NCBI GenBank assembly: GCA_039545355.1
Contig: BCJJ01000005.1
Span: forward strand, 1,611,008 to 1,675,007
Direction of reading: 5' to 3'
Source of the DNA: Trichosporon coremiiforme
Taxonomy: Eukaryota > Basidiomycota > Tremellomycetes > Trichosporonales > Trichosporonaceae
DNA length: 64,000 bases
Of this stretch, positions 37,439 through 48,616 are shown one piece after another. Numbering within the stretch: position 1 is the first letter of the stretch; each line of letters begins with the position of its first letter. The translations under genes were made by a program, and so were the position numbers. Under the pieces are notes generated by a model. That model searched no databases. It was not told where the DNA came from and saw only the letters and a list, made by a program, of their open reading frames with translations.

Positions 37439-38394
37439 ATGCGTCCCTGTCTCCGCCCCGGTCGTCCCCTCCGCGCTCTCCAAGCCGCGCGCTCGTACTC
37501 GGTCGCATCCAAGCCGCACGCCTACCTGACCCCTGCGTCCAAGCTGCTGAACCGCGACCTGCCGGGTGTCTCCGCCATCGTTCTCGACCGCCCCGAGGCG
37601 CGCAACGCGCTCTCCATGCAGATGGTCGACGAGCTGCTCGAGATCATGGCCAAGCTCCCCAACGACGGAACCCGCGTCGCCATTGTGCATGCCAACGGAC
37701 CCGTATTCTGCGCCGGCGCCGACCTCCGCGAGCGCAAGACCATGTCCATGGAGCGGGTCGACAAATTCCTCAACGACATGAACCAGATGATGCGTGACCT
37801 CGAGAAGCTCCCCATGCCCACCATCGCTGCCGTCCAGGGCCCCGCCATGGGTGGCGGCGCCGAGCTGTCGCTCTGCTGCGACCTCCGTACTGGACAGCCC
37901 GAGACGACTTTCGCTCTCCCTGAGGTCAAGCTCGGTATCATCCCCGGCGCAGGTGGCACCCAACGCCTCACCCACCTTCTCGGAAGGAGCAAGGCCATGG
38001 AGCTTATTTTCACCGGCCGCAAGGTCGACGTCAAGGAGGCTCTCGAGCTCGGTGAGCTGACGTTCTCTTGGACTAGCTGACAGTACCCAGGTCTCATTGA
38101 CAAGATCGCCAAGGAAGGACAGAACTCCACTGATGCCGCCGCTGACATCGTTGAGCTGATGCTCACTTCCGGTACGTCTCCTCATGTGTGTTGGGTGAAC
38201 ACAGACACTGACATGCAGCTCCTCTCTCGCTCCGCGCTGCCAAGCAGGCGATCAACGCTGCCCCCGGAACTCCCATCGACGAGGGACTCCGTCTCGAGCG
38301 CGCCGCTTACGCTACTCTTCTCAACTCCGAGGATCGTCTCGAGGGCCTCCGCGCTTTCGCCGAGAAGCGCAAGCCCATCTTCCAGGGCAGGTAG
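37439..38394 (+). CDS. Enoyl-CoA hydratase/methylglutaconyl-CoA hydratase-like, mitochondrial
   Basis: Three exons, 37439-38051, 38091-38171 and 38219-38394, give 289 residues. The N-terminus MRPCLRPGRPLRALQAARSY is Arg-rich without acids and looks like a mitochondrial presequence. The crotonase fold is clear: LDRPEARNALSMQMVDELL, the oxyanion-hole segment FCAGADLRER, then GPAMGGGAELSLCCDLR, and the second acidic site TFALPEVKLGIIPGAGGTQRL. This combination is that of enoyl-CoA hydratases and of the AUH/methylglutaconyl-CoA hydratase group. It probably hydrates 2-enoyl-CoA in beta-oxidation or leucine breakdown; the exact substrate is not settled by sequence. It ends 43 bases from the convergent RSC7-like gene. 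Confidence 0.93.
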
Positions 38395-38437
38395 ATTCAC
38401 AGTAGATACAACGTTGTATGTATGACCTAAGAACGGA

Positions 38438-40547
38438 TTACGACACTTCTGAGCGCTGCTGCTTGCGCTGCTCTCTTAAACTGCGCTCCCACTCCTCGGC
38501 CGCCCTCACAGCCGCACTTCTCTGCTCGGCCACATGGGCTCCCTGAATCCCATCACCAAAGTCCAGCCACCCATATCCGGCGTGAGTCGGGTTGAACGCG
38601 AATTCAAGGGAGGCAATGCCCGGGGCAGCTTTAAGACGAGCCTCAGCCTCCAGGCCGACCAAAGGCTTGTAGGCGACGCGGTCGAGCGAACCATAAGTAG
38701 GTTGTGTACTCAGGGGAACGTGGGGCATCTGCGTGTGCGGTTCGTAGGCGGCACGGATGACGCCAGGCGTCCACTTGCCCTTGCGTGGCCGTCCGTTGAC
38801 GGTCTCAGTTTCGCTCTCCACCACGATCTTGCCTCCCGGGGTGCCCTCGAACGCGCGACGTTCGGTCTGCTCCGTCTCCGGGTTGCCATTAGCCTCAGCC
38901 AGCGCGACATTAACGGCTGACTCAGGTGGCGCAGGCGAAAGGGCGTCGCTGGAGGGTGCGGCATCGAGGGAGAGCTCCCGGGCGAGAGGGTGCTGAGGCT
39001 CCTTCTTGACAATTCCTTCAGAGTAGCGCTCCGTCGCGTAGACCCAGCCCCGAGTGGCGTCGACTCCCTCAAGCTCCGTAACGCGCTCGTCTCGGATTCC
39101 GCGCAGCGTCTCGTCGATACGTCGGGAGTCCTCGGCTGTGCGAAGCATCCAGTCCTCCTCGGTGACACCTAATTGACGTAGACGGTGCCGCTTCTGGTTC
39201 AGGTTGTCGGCCCAGGGGTCAGCACCATTGGAACCGAACTGGGTCGTCGCTCCACCCGCCGGATAGAATGACGCCAATGTTGTCTTCGACCCTTGGCCGT
39301 CTGCGTAGCTCTGGTTGGCGGTTGGGCGGGGTCCGCCGGCAGAGGGATACTGGTTCTGCGCCAGCTCCTCCTCAGTGACTGGCCCATGCGGCTTGTAACC
39401 GTTGTTCGCGCAGTCCTGAACAGCCTGCTCCTCGTTGTAGTCGTCGTCGACCCATTTTCCATCCTTCACAAGTCTCGCTCCCATGAGCTTATACACATTG
39501 CGCATAGCGACCATAGTGACCATGCGATGCTTGAGGTTGCCTGTTATGCGTCCGACCTCAATCAGCATCTCGCGCTCCTCGGGGTTGCAGGAAAGCTTGA
39601 CGATCTGCGGGCAACGACGGAGGAAGGCAAGAGAGTCCGTGTATCCACATGCACGGGCGGCATCGATGGTGAGGGCGTAAACACGATTCGGGTTCTTGCG
39701 CGTCGGGGAAGTGAAGGTGACAAGCTTGTACTCGCGTCCACCCAGGAGGTGACCCTCGGCATCGATCTTGGTGTCACCCTTGGGGTCGTCGGGAATGATG
39801 AGCTCATCGTCGGCAGCCACATACTCCTGGCCCTTGATCGAGTACTTGTGGCCCTCGATGACGTTCTCGAGCGCACCACGCGGGTCCTTCTTTGTGACGG
39901 TGTTGGTGCGGCGGCTGCGAGGAGTCTCATCGGGGTCTTCCCCGCGCTCTGCACGTTCTCGGCGGACCTTGTCCCAACGAGCACGGGCGGCAGCGGCAGC
40001 AGCGCCCTTGACACTGAAACCGCCTCGGCCACCGCCGCCTTCCTTCTTGTAGGGTTTGTCACCCTTGTCTTCCTTCGCCTTTCTTCCTCGGCGGGCTGGT
40101 GTTGAGCGCTTCTCAACTGTTGATCAGCTCATGAACGACGGGTCGTAGCTCACCCTTGACCTCCTCTTCCTCTTCCTCCTCGTCTTCTTCCTCCTCCTCG
40201 GCATCATCGTCATCATCGCCCTCGTCGTTGTCGACGGGAATCTCCTTGTACGAGACCTGCTTGGAACTGCGACGGCGCGAGTGCGTGGAAACTTCGTCCT
40301 CGGAGAGCTCGGTGGCGTCGTCCTCGACAATGCGGCGCTTCTTGGCTGCCGATGCACGAGGCTTGCGGGCCTTCGATCGCTTGGATGGACCAGGGACGTC
40401 TTCCTCGTCATCAGGGTCCTCGTAACCGTCGACATCCATATCTTCGCCGGCGCTCTCACTTTCCTCCTTGACCTTGCGGGAGCGGTTTGGCCGGGAGGGG
40501 GTCGCTGGTGATGCACGTGCCGCTGTTGATCGGCGACTGCGCGGCAT
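38438..40547 (-). CDS. RSC7/NPL6-type chromatin remodelling subunit, with frame break
   Basis: The CRC_subunit (Rsc7/Swp82) domain is clear in the main exon: DELIIPDDPKGDTKIDAEGHLLGGREYKLVTF, then RVYALTIDAARACGY, RITGNLKHRMVTMVAMRNVYKLMGARLV. These proteins are subunits of RSC/SWI-SNF-type nucleosome remodellers in the nucleus. The first exon (from 40547, MPRSRRSTAARASPATPSRP) codes an acidic, Ser-rich disordered tail ending in a run of Glu. A GTGAGC donor (40153-40148) and CAACAG acceptor (40118) are good, but their join puts exon 2 one base out of frame. Removing one A from the AAAA run (40083-40080) would restore VEKRSTPARRGRKAKEDK, an AT-hook-like basic segment. So either the assembly has a one-base insertion or the gene is frameshifted. 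An alternative donor (GTCAAG) would keep the frame but is weak. Confidence 0.8.
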
Positions 40548-40791
40548 GGTGGATGGATAGCGGCGCTGTCGATGAGGCTGAGGGCTGTATGGTTGCTTGA
40601 GACGCGTGAATGATTGTTGGTAACATGTGGACGCCGCCATTCAGCCGGCGAGACGCGGCGGAGGCAAAATCGCGTGGTGGTTTCATCAGCCACGGGAGCA
40701 TCGGGGTCCCTCTCCAAGTGACGCATCGGACTGTGAGATGGCCGTCACCGCTCCCCTCCATCGTCAACCTCATCCAGAGTAGCGACCAGCC

Positions 40792-41703
40792 ATGTCCGAC
40801 CTCTGCCCTGTCTGGGCCCCCTTCTTCGGGTAAGGAAGCGCCGAACGATATTTGCTGACGACAGCTTTGCCGGCGTTGCTGCTGCCGTATGTCCCTGTAA
40901 CCCACCTTCCTTATTCTAATGTGCAGATGACACTGTCCACCGTGGGCGCGGCCTACGGCACGTCCAAGTCTGGAATTGGTATTGCAGGCATGGGACAGTT
41001 TAGGTGAGCTTCTCGCCGATTGGATATGAGTTAACGCGTAGGCCCGACCTCATCATGAAGGTGTGTATACCTCCGTTTGTGTTGGAACGTTGCTAACCGT
41101 TGCCAGGCCCTTATCCCTGTTGTTGTGAGTAGCTCGTTTATGCCGGGTTCATAGCTAACGTCAGATGTCTGGTAGTGCGTATATACTCGAGGCTATGTGG
41201 TTCACTTTCTAACGACAGTCATTGCCGTTTATGGTCTCGTTGTCTCGGTTCTGATCTCCGGCAACAGTGAGCTGCTTGCTTAGGCACTTCGAGCTGATCT
41301 CAGTCTCCCCGACATCCCCGTATTCTCTGTACGCAGGGTTCATCCACCTGGCCGCTGGTCTCTCTTGTGGAATGACCGGTCTTGTGGCCGGTTACGCGAT
41401 CGGCAAGGTCGGCGACGCTGTAAGTCACCTGGCCGCGTGCATCGCTGAGCTGACCCCAGTGCGTCCGCGTCTACCTCTACGAGAACAAGGTGTTCGTCTC
41501 CATGGTTCTTATTCTCATTTTTGCGTGAGTGTCACCCGATTGTTCTATAGCTAACGTCTCAGCGAAGTCATTGTGCGTATCTCCGTCCGAGCTTCATAAG
41601 ACGCGGAGAGTTTCACTAACAACAGGGTCTGTACGGTCTCATTGTCGCGCTCATCCTCAACACTTCCATCCCGTCCGAGGCTGTCTGCGGTAACATTAAG
41701 TAA
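40792..41703 (+). CDS. VMA11: V-ATPase proteolipid subunit c' (Vma11)
   Basis: The c' proteolipid sits in the Vo ring and carries protons across the vacuolar membrane. Eleven exons: 40792-40829, 40865-40886, 40927-41003, 41042-41060, 41107-41124, 41165-41174, 41219-41266, 41304-41419, 41460-41524, 41563-41572 and 41626-41703, giving 166 residues. Four membrane segments are read: [54 protein letters not shown] and [21 protein letters not shown], where Glu139 is the proton site. GMGQFRPDLIMKALIPVVMSGI and [16 protein letters not shown] are closer to Vma11 than to Vma3. Exons 6 and 10 are only 10 nt. All exon phases agree. The gene is divergent from RSC7-like with a 244-base gap. Confidence 0.92.
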
Positions 41704-41822
41704 CTCTAGAAATGCATTGTCCATCTGTTCCATACCGCATGTTCTGTCGTTTGCCAAGTACAAGGGATATACATTGCGTACAGGTTATTGTCTACAACAC
41801 GTGGGTCTATCGACCGCATCTT

Positions 41823-43081
41823 TTACTGCTGCTCGTCCACACTAGTCACACCGCCTACATCGGGAAGGCCGAAGACGTTCCCGCTCCCTCCGTCCATGCT
41901 GCCAACAACGTCGTCAATCTCGCCGCGCTGCATGCTCGAGTAGCTCGCCCCGACCACATCCAGGAGTGATTGGCCGTCAGGATATGACCAGGCGTAGTTA
42001 CCCTGCTCCTGGCGCGCGACCGCCTCGGCGACCTGCGCCACGTCGGAAGCGGACATGCTGGGCGGAACCTCCTCGGACTGCATCTCAGCCTCGGACTGTT
42101 CGACGGGCGGAGCGGAGCCACCATTCTCGGCTGCAGCCTCCTCGAGGCGGGCTCGCTCCTCGAGCATCCTGATCTTCTCCTGCACAGCCTCGCGGTTCTT
42201 CTTCAGGCGCATCTCGCGCACGAGACCGAGCTCGGGGTACTTCCTTGGCCTGCCGCGCTTCCGCTTGATGCCAAGCGCCTTCTCCTCCTTGCGCCGCTCG
42301 AACTCCTCCAGCTCCTCGGCCGTGCGCACCTTCGGTGGGCGGCCCTTCGGTTTGCGCGGCGGTGGTGGCGGCGGCTCTGTCGGCTGACCAGGCTTCGGCT
42401 TATTCTTCGATCCTTTTGGCCTTCCTCGCCCTCGCTTCACGGGAACAGTCGGGTCTGGAACTGGCTCCTCGAGTGGCAACACGAGATGGTTAGGGGATTG
42501 AGGGAAGTTGGTGTTGAAGATGGCTCCGTAGGAGCCGAAGTTACCCTGAGCGAAGTCCTCGAGGGTGGACTGCAGCGTATGCTGGAGTCGCTCGCGGTCA
42601 AGCGTCTCGCGTTCATCGCCGGGCGCAATGGGATGTGACTGAAGGTCAGCTATGTTGAACCGCGAAGAGAGCTCACCTGCTGGGCGTTTGTGAGACTGTT
42701 GACGATCTCTCGAAGTGCAGGGTCGATGCCGTCATCATCTAGCTGCAGTTCCGTCTCCGGGTCAGGCTCGGGCTCCTGCTGCGCGTGGGCATGGGGTTGG
42801 GGCTCTTCCTCGATCACAGGTTCAGAGACCCCCTCTTCGATGTGATCAGCGGGCTTCGGCTCATCGCGGAGGTCGTCGGGTCCGATCCTGCCCTCGCGGA
42901 CGTCATTCACGACCTGCTCGATCGTGAACAAGGCGGGGTCCAACGGGGTCGATGACGTGCCGGAGGCGAGCGCCAGGAGGGAAGGGTCGAGATTGATGGC
43001 CGCGAGGTTCAGTCCGTTGCTTCCAACTGCGGAAGGCATGACGGCGCCCATGATGCCCTGGCCTTGGGATGTCGGGGCCAT
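41823..43081 (-). CDS. AT-hook protein, likely nuclear
   Basis: Two exons, 43081-42677 and 42638-41823, give 406 residues. Three AT-hook-like motifs occur in the middle: VKRGRGRPKGSKNK, RKPKGRPPKVR and IKRKRGRPRKYPE, each with the Gly-Arg-Pro core. A coiled-coil follows (MRLKKNREAVQEKIRMLEER). The N-terminal 130 residues are acidic and Pro-rich, with DPALREIVNSLTNAQQ near residue 120. No catalytic domain is visible. By composition it should bind AT-rich DNA in the minor groove and act as a chromatin or transcription cofactor; its target is unknown. Its end is 119 bases from the convergent VMA11 gene, and its start is divergent from CCT7. Confidence 0.8.
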
Positions 43082-43405
43082 GGTATTCTTGAAGCAGGTC
43101 GCGATCGTCCGGCAGCCGATTGTCAACAACAACAATGGTTGCTGGGTGGGACTCAGGTGCTGGGAGAAATCGAGAAAAAAACATACCATCAATTCCGGCA
43201 CCTTGGTGGCGACGGTTCTTGGCCGTGTCATCCTCGCAGAGGGCGGCTCGAATAAACCAGACACGTCCAGCACGTGGCGTTCCTTCCACCAGGCTGTCGC
43301 ATCACTCGCGTCCAGGTCAGGTCGATGTCCGCGAACATCTGTGGTATTCCATAAATTCCACTCATCTCAACCCACCCGCTTTCGAGCTCACGAACAAGCT
43401 CAAAA
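43082..43405. promoter_or_regulatory. Divergent promoter, AT-hook gene/CCT7
   Basis: 324 bases between two start codons on opposite strands. An in-frame extension of the AT-hook gene's frame runs into this region, but it has no supporting similarity and I prefer the internal ATG at 43081. Confidence 0.5.
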
Positions 43406-45258
43406 ATGCAGGGAAGGCTTCCTTCGATGGTGAGTACCGGCCCGTCTGCTCAGTTCATGCGCTAACGCTGCAGCAACCTACCGTTGTCCTCCTTAGGGGT
43501 GCGTCATAGCGTCAACTCGATGAGAGCTCGTCAGCTAACTTTCCAGAGGGCACCGACACCTCCCAGGGAACCCCCCAGCTCCTGTCCAACATCTCCGCGT
43601 GTATTGCCGTCGCGCAGACGATTGCCACGACCCTTGGCCCCCGTGGTATGGACAAGCTGATCGTGGACGAGCGTGGAAACGCTACTATTTCCAGTGAGTT
43701 ACCGTAGGTACGACTTAGCTGACAAACAGACGATGGTGCCACCCTTCTCAAGCTCCTCGACATTGTTCACCCTGCTGCGCGCACCCTTGTCGACATTGCC
43801 CGTGCCCAGGACGCCGAGGTCGGTGACGGAACGACCTCTGTTGTTCTTCTGGCCGCCGAGATCCTGAAGGAGGTCCGACCATACGTCGAGGAGGGTGTCG
43901 GAGTCCACACCATCATCAAGGGACTGAAGGAGGCTCGTGACCTGGCCGTGAAGAAGATCAACGAGATTGCCGTGACGATCGACAAGTCGAACAAGGAGTG
44001 CGTACTGAGCGCCGATGGCTGAAGTGTTGCTTTGCTGACAAGTGCCAGGGAGTTCCGTGACCTTCTGCTGAAGTGCGCGTCGACGTCGATGTCGTCGAAG
44101 CTCATTCACTCGCAGATGCCTTTCTTCTCCAACATGGTTGTCGACGCCGTTCTGTCGCTTGACCAGGACGACCTGGACGAGTCGCTGATCGGTGTCAAGA
44201 AGGTGCCTGGTGGAGGTATGCAGGACTCGGAGCTGATCAAGGGTGTCGCGTTCAAGAAGACCTTCTCGTACGCTGGATTTGAGCAGCAGCCGAAGCAGTT
44301 CGACAACCCCAAGATTCTCTGCCTTAACGTGGAGCTCGAGCTCAAGGCCGAGAAGGACAACGCCGAGATCCGTGTCAACGAGGTCTCTGAGTACCAGGCT
44401 ATCGTCGATGCCGAGTGGACCATCATCTACCGCAAGCTCGAGGCGATCGTAGCCACGGGCGCCAAAGTCGTCCTGTCGAAGCTCCCCATCGGAGACCTTG
44501 CCACCCAGTACTTCGCAGACCGCGACATCTTCTGTGCCGGCCGCGTTGCCGGTGACGACATGAAGCGTGTGGTTCAGGCTGTTGGAGGATCGGTCCAGTC
44601 GACGACCTCGGACATCAAGCCCGAGTACCTCGGCACCTGTGGCCACTTCGAGGAGAAGCAGGTCGGTGGAGAGCGATTCAACGTGTTTGAGGACTGCCCG
44701 CGTGCCAAGACGTGCACGCTCATTCTGCGTGGAGGCGCCGAGCAGTTCATCGCCGAGGTCGAGCGTTCGCTGCACGACTCGATCATGGTCGTCAAGCGTG
44801 CGATCAAGAACAACCAGGTTGTCGCCGGTGGAGGTGCATGCGAGATGGAGATCTCCAAGTACCTGCGGAACTATAGCCGCACAATCATGGGCAAGCAGCA
44901 GCTGATCGTCGGTGCTGTCGCCAAGGCGCTCGAAGTGATCCCGCGCCAGATCTGCGACAACGCCGGTCTCGACGCGACCGATGTTCTTAACAAGCTCCGC
45001 ATGGGCCACGCCAAGGGCGACACGTGGGCCGGCGTCGACGTCGACGGCGAAGGCGTCGGCGACAACATGAAGCGCTTCGTGTGGGAGCCCGCACTCGTCA
45101 AGATCAACGCGCTCTCGTCCGCCATCGAGGCCGCTTGCCTCATCCTCTCGGTCGACGAGACGGTGCGCAACCCCCAGAGCGAGGCGCAGCAGGCCGGACC
45201 TCCCGCGCCCCGCGGAGCCGCTCAGCGTGCCCTCCGCGGCAGGCCCGGAAGGCGATAG
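43406..45258 (+). CDS. CCT7: T-complex protein 1 subunit eta (CCT7)
   Basis: CCT7 is one of the eight subunits of the cytosolic CCT/TRiC chaperonin that folds actin, tubulin and others. Five exons: 43406-43429, 43474-43498, 43547-43693, 43730-43997 and 44049-45258, giving 557 residues. Motifs include [30 protein letters not shown], the ATPase loop [15 protein letters not shown] and [17 protein letters not shown]; the family C-terminal region [26 protein letters not shown] is also clear. The start is uncertain by seven residues: ATG at 43406 gives MQGRLPSM before [17 protein letters not shown], while most CCT7 proteins start at the second Met (43427). The 535-codon frame on the opposite strand is a composition shadow. 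Confidence 0.97.
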
Positions 45259-45553
45259 ACTGGAGTAGAGATCACGAGGTAGACCCAGATGTGTTCGTAT
45301 TGGCATGCATTTTGCAGATTATATTCATTGGCCCAGCCGTGTGTCGCAAGAAATTATAGAACCTGCATGTGCAACGCATGCGGGTATATGGATAGGGTGA
45401 ACAGGACTAGTCGTCGAGAGATGGTTCCTCAAAGAGGAAGTACAGGAAGTGTCGGAAGAGGGAACAGACGACAAGGAACAACATACAAATTGACAGCAAC
45501 CACGTCAAGGCAAACCGGAGCTCCCACCAGCTACGCCGCTCCTACGCGACCCC

Positions 45554-46641
45554 CTAGGCCCTTCCGCGCTCACCGGCCTTAGCGATGAGGAAGAACATGC
45601 CGAGCATGAAGACGCAGAACAGGAGCAGGCCCGCGAGGCGGTAGAAGATGAACATTCTGCGCTTCTCTTCTCCAAGCTGAGTGCGCAGCCTTCCAATCTC
45701 ATCAGCGAGGTGCATCTTGACCTCCTCGGCCCAGCGCTCAATCATGGCGAGTGCGTCCGAGTCGACGTTGGTTGCGTTTGCGCCCTTGACGCGCTCGATC
45801 TTGCCCGACTCGCGCCGCACCATCGCCGTCGATCCCTCCGTCCCGGGCAGCAACTCGAGGTCGTCTGTCTCGTCGTCGGGCAGGAACTCAACCCACGGCG
45901 TCGTCCGCTCCCGCATCGTCTCGACGTTCGCCCGCCGCTGCTCCAGCACCCGGTCCAGGCGTGCTTTCAGCTCGGGCTGGCTCTCGTTGATCGCTGCGAA
46001 GAGCTCGGCCGTGCATTGCTAAGCATTAGCTTGCGTCACAGATCCCAGAGTGTTCTTTCGACTCACCTCTGCCCGGCTATCGAGCTCTGCTAAGCGAGAC
46101 AGGATCTGCGGGAACTCGGAGAAGATGCGGTGCTCAAACGAGGACTGGTCATCAGCTAGCGTATTCCTCTCTAACTCACCTTGGATGCCCGGAATCGGAG
46201 CTGGTGGTCATCGCACTGCTTGGACAATCGCTCGATGGCGGCATAAAGCGGTGCCGTCTGGGGCTCGCCTTGGCTCAGTTTCGGAGACGGGGCGCGTTCC
46301 GGGCTCCCGAGGTCGACGAGTTCGTCACTCGCGACGTGCGGGTTCTCGGCCTCGATCGCTGGTGTTGACAGAACGCCTAATGAGCCCGACTGCAGCGAGG
46401 ACTGACGCGACATCGGAGAGCCCAGCGGCGAAGGGGACAGTGGTGGCGGACTCGGTGTCGCCATGTACTGTGTGTACGACGGGGCGGCGGTGTTGCTGGC
46501 TCGTGGGGACAGTGGTGGGCCGCCAGAATGGCTCGGGCCCGCATGACCGCTGTGGCCGGCCGGCGGCCGCTGCGGGACAGCTAGGCGTCGGTTGTTGCCG
46601 AAGCTCATTGGGACGTGGTGGATACCGGGGGGTCGGTCCAT
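45554..46641 (-). CDS. Tail-anchored coiled-coil protein, function unknown
   Basis: Three exons, 46641-46180, 46144-46067 and 46018-45554, give 334 residues. I do not recognise a named family. The first 135 residues are Pro/Ser/Gly-rich and disordered (PSPPPLSPSPLGSP). A helical region follows: LYAAIERLSKQCDDHQLRFR, FSEFPQILSRLAELDSRAEQ, ELKARLDRVLEQRRANVETM, then a second helix AMIERWAEEVKMHLADEIGRLRTQLGEEK. The last 32 residues end in one hydrophobic segment, LAGLLLFCVFMLGMFFLIAKAG, followed by ERGRA. This is a C-terminal (tail) anchor with the N-terminus in the cytosol. The layout resembles SNARE-like or organelle-tether proteins, but there is no clear SNARE zero-layer Gln/Arg and I do not claim that. 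Confidence 0.8.
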
Positions 46642-47014
46642 GGTAAGGAGCGAATGATGCTAGACATGGATGATGGATGCTAGCGAAGTCGGACCGGTTG
46701 CGCATGCAGGTACGCAGGAGCAGCACAGTACGGTGCGTACGGTGGCGCGGGGTTGGCCGGTGTCTGGCGTCGGCATGAGGGGGAGTGCACAGTGTCCGTG
46801 CCGCATGCCGGCGCGCACATCGCGCGCCCTCGCGCCCTTTGCCTGGCGCGCGTAGTGCGCTTGCAGAGCGGCAAATCCAGGCGGCACTCGCGCACCCCCT
46901 CACCCAAAGACTACCCCGCACCAGTACGCCGTTTACCCCGCATGTCCCTCCATATCCCGCACCGCGGCTTGCTCATCTTGCTTCATCCTCATCTCCCACT
47001 TTCCTCTGACTCGC
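46642..47014. promoter_or_regulatory. Divergent intergenic region
   Basis: 373 bases upstream of both the tail-anchored gene and the DLH/SnoaL-like gene. It is GC-rich with no clear motif. Frames here have no family features. Confidence 0.45.
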
Positions 47015-48616
47015 ATGCCCATGACCATACAGTACGACCCCCAAGCCGAGTCCGAGCGCCCAGTTCGCTTGCCCGACGCGCCGCTCCGAGAGCTCGGTCC
47101 CGGCATCAAGCTGCAGCCTCCCCTCAGTCGGCGCGGCCATGGGCCTGGCATCATCGTCGTCCTTCCCTCCCGCCTGTCGCTGCACCCCCACGCCAAGTGC
47201 GGCCTCAAGACGCCCCTCGACCCCGATCCCGTGCAGAAGTGGGCCGAGGAAGGGTTCGCCGTCGTCGGCGTCCAGCTCAGCGTGAACTCGGACATCACCG
47301 AAACGCTCGCGGTCGCCATCGCCGGACTCGCGGGTTGCCCAGACGTAGACAACAAGGGCCACCATGCCGTTCTCGGTGAGTAACGCTGCGGACATGTCGC
47401 ACGATGCGTCGTCTACGGCCTGCTTCGCACCCATGTGCTCTGCTGTGCAGTCACACTGCGCCTACGCCTGCGCACCAAGCTGACATGCAGTGTACGACCC
47501 ATCTGCGGTCGAGTCCATCGTCGCGTCAATGCCTTCGCAGCCGGCGCTCGTCGCGCTGATCGCGCATGGGTCGTCGCCCTCGTGGGCCCCCGTCCCCGTC
47601 CTCGCCCACCTGCCTGGTGACGTTGATGCGGAACATGAATCCGAATCCTCGGACATGAAGATCTGCAGCTACGGCAACGCCGCGTCGTCCTACTTCGTCG
47701 TGCCGTCAGCGGGACCGAAGGCATACTCCCCGACCGACGCAGCCATTGCGCACACCCGCTCCCTCGTCTTCCTCCGCGAACGCCTCGGCGGCCCGTACTT
47801 CGACCTCGAGCAGATCTGGGAGGAGCACACCCACTACGAGTTTGTCGACCGCTCCGTCTCGAAAACGATGGGCACCATGGTAGTGAGTCTGGCATTGCGG
47901 CCCTGCCTGTCGTCATGTGGCTTGTTCAGATCTAGGCTTCCCCATACCGCCCTTGATCCGAACATGCCATCAGTGCAGCATGGGCAATCCGAATGCAAGT
48001 GCCTGCACAAGGGGGCGCAGGGCGCAGCGTGCCGCTGCGCAAGCTGTTTTGTGGCGGCGCCCCAGCTGACTCCCAGGCCGAGCCCTACGTCAACCACGTC
48101 CCTACGATGACTGGTGGAGTTGGCCGTGAGGCTCTCTTCGAGTTCTACCGTGACCACTTCATCTTCAGCAACCCCGACAGCGCCGAGCTCACGACCGTGT
48201 CGCGCACAATAGGCGCGGACCGCGTTGTCGACGAATTCATCTACAGCTGCACGCACGACCGCATGATTGACTGGCTCCTTCCCGGTGTTCCCCCTAGTGG
48301 CAGCAAGCTGCGGATCCCCATGATCGCCGTCGTCAACATTCGCGGCGACCGTCTCTACCACGAGCACATCTGGTGGTAAGTGCAGCCCGTTACTGCATCT
48401 CTTCCCTAGCTGTGTTGGCCTTGTTCTGCTAGCTAACGAGGCAGGGACCAAGCGACCGCGCTGCAGCAGGCAGGCTTCCTCCCGACCTACGTCCCGACAC
48501 CGCAGGGCAAGCTCCGCCTGCCAGTCGGCGGCTACGCCTCCGCCGACATGCTGCTGGACGAGACGGCGCACACGTCGAACGAGATGTTTGGCTCCGACTG
48601 GGGCGTCCAGCTGTAA
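47015..48616 (+). CDS. Dienelactone-hydrolase-like plus SnoaL-like protein
   Basis: Four exons, 47015-47375, 47491-47882, 48077-48375 and 48445-48616, give 407 residues. The N-terminal part (about residues 30-215) follows an alpha/beta-hydrolase/dienelactone-hydrolase outline: GPGIIVVLPSRLSLHPHAKCG, WAEEGFAVVGVQ, and LVFLRERLGGPYFDLEQIWEEHTHYEF at its end. The C-terminal part (about 225-370) is SnoaL/NTF2-like: EPYVNHVPTMTGGVGREALFEFYRDHFI, DRVVDEFIYSCTHDRMIDWLLPG, IPMIAVVNIRGDRLYHEHIWWDQA. This pairing is known in fungi, in proteins listed as carboxymethylenebutenolidases. The usual nucleophile motif of dienelactone hydrolases (Gly-x-Cys-x-Gly) is not evident; the nearest is AHGSSPS. Donor choice at exon 2 (GTA|GTGAGT) is supported by frame and by the family reading MVAEPYVNHV. 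Confidence 0.85.

Noticed and set aside
40156..40230. Glu-codon-rich repeat resembling a microsatellite
   Set aside because: It is in frame within the RSC7-like first exon and codes the acidic tail, so it is explained by coding.
43699..45306. 535-codon open frame antisense to CCT7
   Set aside because: Long antisense frames are expected opposite highly biased GC3 coding sequence. The sense strand is an unmistakable CCT7, and the antisense product is low complexity (Leu/Val/Asp/Arg) without domains.
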